DNA of 64,000 nucleotides from Persicaria tinctoria (taxonomy: Eukaryota; Streptophyta; Magnoliopsida; Caryophyllales; Polygonaceae): positions 62,185,909-62,249,908 of the forward strand of contig JBANSL010000005.1 of the NCBI GenBank assembly GCA_037127255.1. The letters run 5' to 3'. The notes under the pieces were generated by a model, which saw only the letters and a list, made by a program, of their open reading frames with translations, did not search any database and was not told the DNA's origin. Numbering within the stretch: position 1 is the stretch's first letter; each line of letters starts with the position of its first letter. The position numbers and the translations under genes are program-made. Of the stretch, positions 54,601 through 63,844 are shown piece after piece.

Positions 54601-54896
54601 AAGGTATGGATCTTTCTTCTCCTATTTCCATTAAAGATTTATCTATACATGGGAGGGGTCTGCCTTGGTATGTGCGATTGTGTAGGATTTCCAATGATGA
54701 GCCCATGGAGTATGAAGTTGGAGACAAGCTCTATGTCTCTAAATCAAAGGATCATTGGTTTCCCAACAAATTCAACAAGAAGCGGATGGGACCTTTCGTG
54801 GTGAACAAGATCCATTCTGGAGGATTACAGCTGATGGACAAGAATGGAGTCTTATTTGAGGCCCAAGCTACATGGGCCCTGCAAATGCCACCTTGA
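51663..54896 (+). pseudogene. Element D gag-protease-GPY polyprotein, one stop
   Basis: One frame of 1077 codons with a single stop, TAG at 52530-52532, where element A has CAG. Order: an N-terminal Ala/Glu-rich helix (residues 25-75); a gag region shortened by about 85 residues relative to A (NNAF joins directly to KQKQGEPLAKAW); knuckle CIECGSQRHTTPEC (about 246-259); retropepsin with ALCDLGASVSIMP (about 577-590) and CPIILGRPFLATVD; Ser/Thr/Asp-rich repeats such as STTLVEVDHHS and STSLVEIDHHP (about 770-965). The C-terminal domain (about 1010-1077; VGDKLYVSKSKDHWFPNKFN, MGPFVVNKI) is like an integrase GPY tail. RT, RNase H and integrase core would have to come from a partner element. Confidence 0.88.
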
Positions 54897-54908
54897 GCTA
54901 AATGGAAA

Positions 54909-54924
54909 AGTCGGCATAGCGACT
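54909..54924 (+). other. Element D hairpin H1
   Basis: AGTCG-GCATAG-CGACT, a 5-bp stem, 12 nt after the ORF stop. Confidence 0.62.
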
Positions 54925-55145
54925 ATAAAATCTAGAGCATGTACATAAACTTTTTAGGACTTTTTTGGACATTGTTTTGCTTTTCGTTTTTGAACATTTT
55001 TACTTTTGCTATTGTGGGTATATGTCTTCTACTTTTCAGGTCCATGGATAAGCTATATTCAAACTCAGCCTAGGAGGTGCTCCAGTCGAAAATATGAGGC
55101 TCTGCACATCTGTCTTGTGAGTTTCTTTCTTTACCCTTGTTTTTA

Positions 55146-55163
55146 TACAGTGAGGACACTGTA
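55146..55163 (+). other. Element D hairpin H3 plus internal polypurine tract
   Basis: TACAGTG-AGGA-CACTGTA (7-bp perfect stem), followed by TGTTTAAGTATGGGGTGGGG; 1.2 kb upstream of the 3' LTR. Confidence 0.72.
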
Positions 55164-55885
55164 ATGTTTAAGTATGGGGTGGGGGAAGGGCTTACTTTGT
55201 GCATATTTGCCATATTTAACATTATTTGTGCATATTTCGAATTTATTTCTTTGAATTGCTACATGGCTATTTTGGAATGCATTATTGATTTATGTGCTTA
55301 TATGCATGTTTTCCAAAGTTTGAGAAAAATGACCCCCATTGAAATTATTTATGGATTAATGTCATGGAAGCTTTATTGAACTCGACGATGCAAAATTGGA
55401 TTCATTAGAGATATAGCATCAAATTGCCTAGTAAAGGGAAGTCACAATGAAGTGCATTATTTCATGAAAACCATAAAAGGAGGTAAAATTTGAAGTTGCT
55501 TTTGACATGTTGCATGATAAGATGATGGAGGACTTTATATTTTCATATAATGCTCATTGTTTATAATCCTAGCCTTACATATGCTTATGCATTACACAAA
55601 AGCCATAATATGCCTTATTTTAAATATTGCTCCACATGATTTAAATATTTCCATTCTTTACCTTAACCGGGGATTATGTTGAGAATGATGTTACATTATG
55701 GAGATTGTTATATGGTTGTTGTGTTTATCATTATTGAAGTTTGGAAGGAAATTGTTTGAAATATATGGAAAATTTAATGAGTGAAAGAAAATCCAATCAC
55801 CTCAAGAGATAAAGGTAGATTGACCCTGCTCTCTAAGATAATAGTTTGGAGAGACGGGACACATTGTGAGGAGTCCAAAGCACTA

Positions 55886-55932
55886 AGTATCCGGGGCCAT
55901 TCATGACACCCATGTTTGCGACTCGCGAGAAG
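55886..55932 (+). repeat. Element D copy of the CATTCATGACACCCATG motif
   Basis: CCGGGGCCATTCATGACACC then CATGTTTGCGACTCGCGAG, single copy, homologous to A, B and C. Confidence 0.65.
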
Positions 55933-56334
55933 GCAGTGCTGAGGTTAGAGAGGTAAAAGCATTATTATGGATAAGAGCATTATGAAAGGTGATGAATCAT
56001 ATGAGAAAGAATGTGGTATGAAAGTTTGGAAATACTCCATTTCCCCGGATCAAAAGCACCACATTGCCAAAATTTGCCCACCTTTAGCCTTTTACCAATC
56101 TACTCCTTATTTGAGCTTAAATTAAAGTCTTCTTGATTATCAATGCTTTGTCACTTATGAATGTTTTTGCATAACCCTCCTTTTGTGAGTAGATGTTGCT
56201 TTTGTATATTTGCACATGCATGAATCTGTGACATAAGTACCATTTCGAGGATGGTAATTAATTGCAGGAACATATAAGAATGAATCCAATATGTTGAGGG
56301 TTTGAATTCTTCCCCTGAATGACAATTAAAAGTA

Positions 56335-56352
56335 TTGCTTGAGGACAAGCAA
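56335..56352 (+). other. Element D hairpin H4 before the 3' LTR
   Basis: TTGCTTG-AGGA-CAAGCAA (7-bp perfect stem), followed by GCTTAAGTATGGGGTGTT and the LTR start at 56371. Confidence 0.72.
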
Positions 56353-56370
56353 GCTTAAGTATGGGGTGTT

Positions 56371-57991
56371 TGTTGTGAGCTGAATCTGCCATGTTTTACT
56401 ATAACTTTTATATCGATTTCTGCATGCATTTCATTCATTTGGGCTAAGATAGTACAAAACCTATGTAGTTTATGTTTATTTGCCAAATTATGGAATCTAC
56501 ACCAGTTTCTGTTTAAATCGCAGAATTCGAGGCATTTTACAGCGATTCTACAGAAGGTCAGAAAAGCTCGGAAAACCACTACAGAAGTCCAAAGTCAAAG
56601 CAGCAACGGAACCAGTCGAATCGAGTTGAGGAACCAGACCACTCGATCTCAAGTAGACCTTACTCGATCTAGACGAGCATGTCCGAGCACAGCCTTGTCG
56701 ACCAGGAGCAACGTCGAGAACCAGACAACCCAGCTCCGGAAGTCTACTCGATCTCGACAAGCCCTAGTCGAGATCGACGAAGCCCAGTGCCACACCCGGA
56801 GTCGACGAGGAGAGATGTCGGGGACGAGAAGTCGAGCACACCTCTACTCGATCTCGACAAAGCCTTGTCGAGATCGACAAGCCCCACAGCACAAGTCCGA
56901 GTCCATGCCGAGTAGAGCCACCCGAAGAGACCTAGTCGATGACCTATCTCTACTCGATGTCGACAAGGAGTGGTCGAGGTCGACGAGCGTCAGGAGCCAA
57001 GACCGAGCCACATCGAGCAGAGCTAGCCGGGAAGTCCAGTCGACGATGAATCCTACTCGAGGTCGACGAGCCCTTGTCGAGGTCGAGTAGCCCAGTCTCC
57101 AGAAACGCGTCGACGAAGTGTTGTCCGAGTAGAATTGGGATTCCTTGGGGCCGAAGGAGGAAGATTCTATCCAAATCCATCAATTTCTATCTATGGAAGA
57201 CGCAATCTATCAACATCATGAAGACTTACCTAGTTTAGATTTATCTTTTCCTTTTAAGATTTATTTCCTTAAAACATTTTATTTATCTTTTAGCAAATTA
57301 GATATAGATTTAGATATAGATAGATGATTATTTCCTTGATTAGCGAGGTTTGAACACTATAAATAAGGCCCTAGGGGCTCAGTTTTATTCATTCCAATTC
57401 AGAGTCACAATTACACATAGAGTTTAGAAGTTCTAAAGTTTTTAGGGTTTTGGCATTCAGCGAAAGTTGATTGTCGGGATTGGAAGACGCAATATATCAA
57501 CATCATGAAGACTTACCTCGTCTTGGAAGTCTTTTAATATATTGAATTTATTTCCGTCAAATTCTGAGGTTGTGTTCGAAATTTGCAATTTAAAGTTTCT
57601 GTCTTTCTTGTCGATACAGAGTAGAGTTTCTGTTCTGTTGTCGATTTTGCAGTTTCTTTTTTCACTATTGGTAGTCGATCTCGAGTAGGTAGTTGTCTAG
57701 ATCGAGTACGTCGGTTGTCTTGCTTTGTTCTTTACTTTCGTTTGCTATTTTCTGCCTTTGCTCTTGCTTCTGTTTTGCTTTTATTTCTTTGTTTCTCTAT
57801 TTCTGTCTTTCTGCTGCTTGTTTGTGAGATCTGTTGCTACCTAAGAACTGCTGACGTGCTTCCTCGTGGATTCGATCCTGACAACCTTCTACTACAACGG
57901 GAGAGGTCTTGTATTTATTTGCTGAGACAGGGAAGTCAGTCTGATCTATACTTTAATTTATTTCATACTTGACCACCCTCCTGCAATAACA
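56371..57991 (+). repeat. Element D 3' LTR
   Basis: 1621 bp, TGTTGTGAGCTG...CTGCAATAACA. Highly similar to the 5' LTR, but sequence equivalent to about 50695-51105 is replaced by a short filler (about 57483-57520) that repeats the local phrase GAAGACGCAAT...CATCATGAAGACTTACCT from 57196-57232. Confidence 0.9.
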
Positions 57992-58798
57992 CGCACCCAG
58001 GACCCACGACGCAACATCATAGAACTTTCAGAGGGACAAATATTTACATCGAAGGCTAACGTTCAGACTCAGCTTTGCTGGAATGCGTTGGAGAACTGCT
58101 TTGAGTTTAGTGTGAAGAAGTCGACGAAAAAGTTGTATGTGGTTGGATGTGTGGACAAAAAGTGCACGTGGATGTGTAGGGCGATGCTTTATAATCGCAC
58201 CACTTTGTGGACCATCCAAAAGTATATCTCGAAGTATAGTTGTGACCTGAACGTGGCGCACAACAATAGCTGGCATGCTACGCCGAGTATGATTGGACGG
58301 AACCTCGTTTCGACGTAAGTTTTACTTTACCTAGGAAGACTGTTTTACTTGTCACCTTTCAATATTCCACTTGTCACCTTACTTCATTATACGTGTCACA
58401 CTAACCATACATATCACTCGTAGGTTCATCGACACTCGAAAGAACCTCGTTCACGATCAAGTACAATCGCTAACCAAGTCTCAGTTCGGCGTCACGTGTA
58501 GCTACTGGAAGGCCCGAAAGGCACGCTTTGTGGTGAGGGAGGTTAAACATGGGAGTGACGAAGAGGGTTACTGAGATGTTATTCCATACTTGCACATGGT
58601 GGAGCAGACTAACCCCGGGGCATATACTAGGGTAGAGGTGGACTCATCCCGACGATTCAATTACGCCTTTAAAGTGAAGCTCGAAGAAAATTGGGATGAT
58701 TTGGAGTTGTACGGTGTCAAGGAGGACACGGGTATGAGGGTGTCGGTGGACGGGGGGGGGGGGGGGGGAAGTCGAGGATGAGGTGATGGATTTAACAT

Positions 58799-59697
58799 GT
58801 CAGTTGTTTGATTTTGACGTTTCACATTTGTAAGTGTACCAATTTTTTATGAAAATAACCCCGTCACCTGTTTGTATGGACGTGTCACCTAAATGAATTA
58901 ATGTGTCATAATTTGGGGTTTCACTTTAAATTTGTTTTCGAAATGAACCATGTCACATGTTTGTATGACCGTGTCACTTGAAAGATTTAAAGTGTCTGTT
59001 TTCCACCCAAACATTTCAAAACCAAGTACGTTCGTAAAGAAAAACCCCAAGTGCATAAGATGTTCATAAAAGACTAACATGTACTGACCAACCAATGCCA
59101 TAAAATACTACACCTACTAACTAACGGAGATCATAATATCCTACAAGTTTTGAGCAACAAAGTTCAGAAAATACAACCCCAACAAAATTCATAAAAATCT
59201 AATGGTATGAAAAGTACGCCCTGATAAAAAGTTATTAGTGGTTCATTACAGTCTACCATGGAAAGATGGCAATAGCAAGCAACTGCCTGTACGCCCCGAT
59301 GGCAAGGGAGATCATAACTCCTTCATAAGCTCAGTGTCGTAATCTGTCATCCACTTCTCCCCATCCCCGTAACACACCCACGATGACAATGTTAGGTGAA
59401 TGGCGTCATTTGTAGAATATGTTGGAGACAAATACGTATGTGGGATACCTTTCCATCCACCGGGCTAAGCCATCGTTGTCGGACACAGATACAAGTCCCA
59501 GCTGAATCGCGTCCGTGCTGGCGACATCGTCTTTCCCTTTTTGGCCCTACGGTTTCTTCGCGAGGGGGGGCATGTCTTCCTCCATCACCTCTTGGAGCCT
59601 TCCTAGTCTTCTTGTCTCGCACACCATCAACTTTTGCAGCCTCAGAGATATGAAAAATGCTTAGGAAGTTAAACTCTCATTCCGAGATTTGGATATC
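58799..59697. other. Region right of the MULE fragment, unassigned
   Basis: Contains repeated CGTGTCACCT or CGTGTCACTT phrases (58860-58990). On the minus strand at 59330-59600 there is codon-like sequence (GLARWMERYPTYVFVSN and similar) in interrupted frames, which may be a further MULE-carried gene fragment. I do not recognise a family. Confidence 0.3.
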
Positions 59698-60967
59698 TGA
59701 CAGGACAAAATCGTTGTGTTTCCTATCAAAATAATATCCAAACTAACCAACTAGTGTAGCTAGTAAGTCCGGAGTCGATCCACAGGGAACTACGGTTACT
59801 TTAAGCGTTATAATCACCAACGAGAGTAAACAAGGGGGGTTGTAGAGATGTAAATATGAAAAAAAACTCAAGAAGTGAATAAAGGTGATGGTTGTAGACA
59901 ATGATGAATGAGATGTTTCACCTACGATTCTCAACTTTGGTTCGTCTCCTTGATCACAGTTGTTCCTTCTAGTTGTATCTTTTCTATATCCACTCTTAGC
60001 TTGATTTAAATAGATTATTAGTCCTATGAGTCATAATAATCCCTTATTCCTAGGCAATCTTAACACGGATTAAGGTTTAATCCTAGGAATAGCACTAAGT
60101 CTCAAGATATATTAAGCTTATAAGCAATATTAATTCCCTAAAGAACTAACATTTAATCTATAGTCAATTTCTTATACAATCAAGCTTTTCTATGAGATCC
60201 ACTTAATTGTATTTGCTACTTTGGATTAGGCTTCACAAAAGTATGAATCAAAACCCTAGCAATGATGCAATTCTAACGAGGTCGCGAATCAAGATAGAAT
60301 CAACACCACAAGCAATAAAAGCACAAAGAAATTGAAGAAGATAATAGAATTTAACTAGAATTCCAAACTCACAATTCAACAAAACCAAGTCTTGATAGTA
60401 GGCAAAACACGATGAGTTTAGTTGCTCAGGCTCCTAAACGCCGTCTCTCAATTCTTCAAAGGATCAAAGATAACTCAAAACAACTAATTTAAGTCTTTAA
60501 ATACCTAATAATACCGTCATAAAAAACCTAGAAAATGTTTCCCAAAGATAGGCCCAACTTAAGAGGTATAAAAATTCGGCGCTGAATCCGGCCCAGAAAA
60601 TCGCGGGTGCTGCCCCCTTGGCCGCGGGCGCTGCTTCTGCAGAGAAGCTTGGAATTCTGGCAGCACGTGCTGCCTGGATGGCCGCGGGTGCGGTTTTCTG
60701 TGTTTCCCTTGTTCCTCTTGCCGCGGGTGCGGTTTTTCCTCTTGTATGCACTTTGCTTCTTCCTTGTGCATTCCAACTTGCTTGTCTATCTTGTTCCTTG
60801 CCTCCATATGGTCTATAGACATCTCATGATTTACCTCCTTACTACTTCAGATCCTCAATCTACAAATAAACACTAAACTTGTGTAGATTCCGAACTTAAA
60901 CACCAAATGAGCAAACAAGTAAACTTACCCCTTCAAATGCAAAATATACATCTAAATGACCATAAAA
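59698..60967 (-). repeat. LTR F: Athila-type LTR truncated by CACTA
   Basis: In minus orientation this resembles the LTR of element B: the U5-side phrase with GATCGACTCC and TTCCCTGTGGATCGACTC, a GATGAGTTTAGTTGCTCAGG phrase, and a GC-rich palindromic block (60600-60740, GCCGCGGGTGCGG-type). The LTR start is missing because the CACTA element begins at 60968. No internal region adjoins it on the left (no PBS after 59698), so it may be a solo LTR. Confidence 0.6.
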
Positions 60968-61821
60968 CACTACTAAAAACGCAGGAAATAGCCACGGAAA
61001 AAGCAATGGCATTGGCCACGAATGGCCGTGGCTAACCGGTTTAGCCACGGAATTAGCCACGGATGGGCTGTCCATAGCCATATGCCTCGTGACTAATAGC
61101 GACGACTGTTTAGCAATGGAAATAGCAACGAATTGTCAGGTCGTGGCTAAGCCCGTGGCTAGTGATGGACATTTGAATCTCGTGGCTGAGGCAACGAATT
61201 CAGCTTCGGAATTAGGCCATTGCTGAATTCGTGGCTATGTTCGTTGCCAATTTCGTTGATAGTTTCGTTGCTGCAAATAGGCCATCGGTCTGGATGCGTG
61301 TCTTATTCCGTGGCTGATTCCATGGCTAATGTGGTTGCTAATTTCGTTGCTTATTTCGTTGCTAATGTTGTTGCTGGGGTTGTTGCTATGGTTGTTAATG
61401 TTGTTGCTAGGGTTGTTGCTAACGCCAGGTCTCGTGTCATTGCTACTTTTGAGGCTAAAGTCGTGTTTGATGGTTTCCATTTAATTTGTAATTTTATTTC
61501 GCAGTTTGTATTCCCATATTTTTGATGCATTGCATATATGATATGGAAGATATGATTGAACCATAATGTCATATTATAGTTACTGCATGTGCATAACCAA
61601 AACGAAACACCATGCACATAATTGTTCTACCTAGCTTGTCCACAGTTCTAGCTAGTAGTCTCTCCATAACTGTTCTACAACATACACGTACGTACACACA
61701 CGTACGTACCAAGCTTGTCCACATAGTTCGACAATCCAAAATATATACCTCCCAACAGTTTTGTTAACCAAAATAAAACAGTCCAAACCACCACCACATA
61801 TTGCACATTAAAGAACCATGC

Positions 61822-62033
61822 TTACTTTGATGGGCGTTTGCCCTGGTAGAGCTCCTTCATGGTGCTGATAAGCTTCTCCTGCATTCGATCTCCAAAGGAA
61901 GACATTTCTTGTCTGAGGTTCGTGGTCACCTGAGTCTGCACTTGATCCCCCAAATCTGCCATTTCTTTCCTCAAGTCTTCCTTGATGGTCGACAGTTCAG
62001 ACATCATGTAGTCCTTCAAACTGCCACTACCAC
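61822..62033 (-). pseudogene. CACTA transposase-family protein, C-terminal coiled coil
   Basis: A 70-codon segment (SGSGSLKDYMMSELSTIKED, then MADLGDQVQTQV, ending YQGKRPSK) with heptad-like spacing, ending at a stop at 61822. It continues the frame of 63850-64000 across the solo LTR. The upstream part (KATGGSKKGRVVGMGSE) is the conserved phrase of the plant transposase Ptta/En/Spm family. Confidence 0.7.
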
Positions 62034-63844
62034 TGATAAGGCATGTTTCCAATAGGCATTATAGGTTAGTTTAGTTGCATTTCATTGTTATATAATCATG
62101 TTTTAGTGTTAATTAGATTAGCATTCATTTTGTAGAAAAGTTCGGAATCTACGCTATTTCGATGGTTTTATGTAGATTCGTAGATCCGAGGCAAAGAACA
62201 CGAGGAACTGAGCTAAGTAAGGCTAAGGCGAGACTTGGGAGAGCTTAAGGAAGAAGTCCCGAAGAGCATGGAACAACCCAAGGAGCAACGGAGAACGAAA
62301 TCGAGGTCTAAGAGCGAAAACGAGGGCGAGTCGCGAAAGCTGTCCGCCCGGCGAGCTGAACTTGTAACGGACTTTCCGGAGGCCTCGGATGTCCGATCGA
62401 CGCATATGAGCATGCGTTGGACAGCTCTTTCGAAGATCTACGTGATGGTGTACTGTTGGATTTTCGCTGCCAGCGAATGCCTTTCCGCTGCAGCAAATCA
62501 AGTCAGCAACAACATGTGCGAGAAGGTGGCCGACCTGAGCATGAGTCGCTGCCAGCGAATGGCATCTCGCTGCCAGCGACTGGAGTCAGCGGAAGCATGT
62601 CCAGGAGCAGCATGACTCGCTGCCAGCGAAAGGAAACTCGCTGCCAGCGAATGGAGTCGCTGCCAGCGGACGACCGGATTCGCTGCCAGCGGACGACCGG
62701 ATTCGCTGCAGCGGATGTAAGCTTTCGCGGCAGCGAATGGAGACTCTCGCGGAAGCGGAAGGGTGGACTCGCGGAAGCGGAATCGAAGAAGCTTGGAAAT
62801 ATTCTAAGGCATGGACATTCGATGCCAGCGAGTGTGGTAGCGAGTGTGGTAGCGAAAATCCAACAAGAGCTTGATTGACGCCATTCGCTGCCAGCGGAAA
62901 TTTTCGCTGCCAGCGGAATTTGACGCTGAATTAAATTTGGAAAGTCTATCTTCTATCTAGTTTGTTTAGGAAGTTTCTATCTAGTTTATCTATCTTTTAC
63001 CTTATTTATGGAAGACATTAGACTTATAAATAGGATGTTCTAGGGTTAGTTTAATTAAGTTAAAATTAATTCCAAGTAGAGAAATCACCATTAAAGAGAA
63101 GAAAGTTTAGGTAAGCCATGTTTGGCTAATTTTGTAGTTTCCGCCTACACTTTCGAGACTTGGTTGGTGGTTTGTGAGTTTCTAATTCAAGTTATTTTTC
63201 CTCTTTAATTCTTTCAACTTCTTTGTGTGATATTGATTAGGTTATTGATGTTATCTTGATTAGCTACCTTGATAATATTGATTTCATGCTAGGATTTAAT
63301 ACTTTCGTATTTGTGTTATTTCCGTAGTAGCACGCATAAGATTGTGGATTCCGTGTTTGAAGCATGATTATGTAGGGAGTTGACATATATCTTAAACATT
63401 GATTTACCGTGTTTAATTGGTGTTATTTATATGCTCAAGTTCTTGGGACTATTTGCTATCTCTTTGTTAAATCTTGACCGTGTTAAGGTTGCATTGAGGT
63501 GTAAGGGATTAATTGGACTCGTAGAACTTTTAATCTATATAAACCAAGACGAGAGGAATTCGTAGGAAAAGATAATGACTTGAAAAGGGTTCGATGATCA
63601 ATAAAACCAACCAAAGTCGAGAACTTGTAGGTGGAAACGCTTTTCTTCCATCATTTATTTGCTTTTGTCAATATTATCTTCTTTTATTTTCATTCATAAA
63701 AATCGTTTCTTTTTATATTGATAAATACACAATATTTAGAAATACTTGATTCTCTTGGGTTCGACCCCTTACTTGCATACTATACTAGTTTGTTCGTTTG
63801 GGATTTATTTTTGGCGAGGTAAATCAACGACTTTCCCTCCGTCA
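62034..63844 (+). mobile_element. Solo LTR of an Athila-type element inside CACTA
   Basis: 1811 bp, TGATAAGGC...CCCTCCGTCA, flanked by perfect TSD ACCAC (62029-62033 and 63845-63849), with no internal retroelement region. The end CCTCCGTCA and the start TGATA match the LTR of C. A (CGCTGCCAGCG)-type repeat block occupies 62460-62920. Solo LTRs form by recombination between the two LTRs of a full element. Confidence 0.9.
62465..62915. repeat. CGCTGCCAGCG palindromic minisatellite in the solo LTR
   Basis: At least ten copies of TCGCTGCCAGCGAA-like units, irregularly spaced (for example around 62466, 62548, 62568, 62619, 62639, 62659, 62683, 62888, 62905), each a short inverted repeat CGCTGCCAGCG, with derivatives such as TCGCGGAAGCGGA. 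Confidence 0.85.

Larger units (their letters stand above)
49606..57991 (+). mobile_element. Element D: non-autonomous Athila-like, nearly intact
   Basis: TSD CGCAC on both sides (49601-49605, 57992-57996). Order: 5' LTR 49606-51578, PBS 51582-51599, gag-protease-tail ORF 51663-54896, hairpins H1, H3 and H4, one copy of the CATTCATGACACCCATG motif, 3' LTR 56371-57991. It has the same gene content as element A: nothing resembling RT, RNase H or integrase core. The 3' LTR is about 350 bp shorter than the 5' LTR owing to an internal deletion. Inserted into a MULE transposase gene. Confidence 0.93.
48640..58798 (+). pseudogene. mudrA-type MULE transposase gene, split by element D
   Basis: The left part (about 48640-49605) encodes an N-terminal region (GRWVFEGEKAHKKVMIQKG; later HVGVKLEEECDDLEWHNV) with a stop near 48830. 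The right part (57997-58314) shows the MuDR domain: FEFSVKKSTKKLYVVGCVDK, CTWMCRAML, WTIQKYISKYSCD. A GT-AG intron is likely at 58315-58423. Next come QFGVTCSYWKARKAR and YLHMVEQTNPGAYTRVEVD, standard for plant MULE transposases. The catalytic DDE part is absent. From 58672 the sequence switches to a second copy of the LEE-WDDLE region, ending in a long G run. Removing D and one TSD restores the frame across ISSRT-QDPRR. Confidence 0.8.

Noticed and set aside
60497..60876. Overlapping Ala-rich ORFs on both strands
   Set aside because: Produced by the GC-rich palindromic block of LTR F; no conserved motif.
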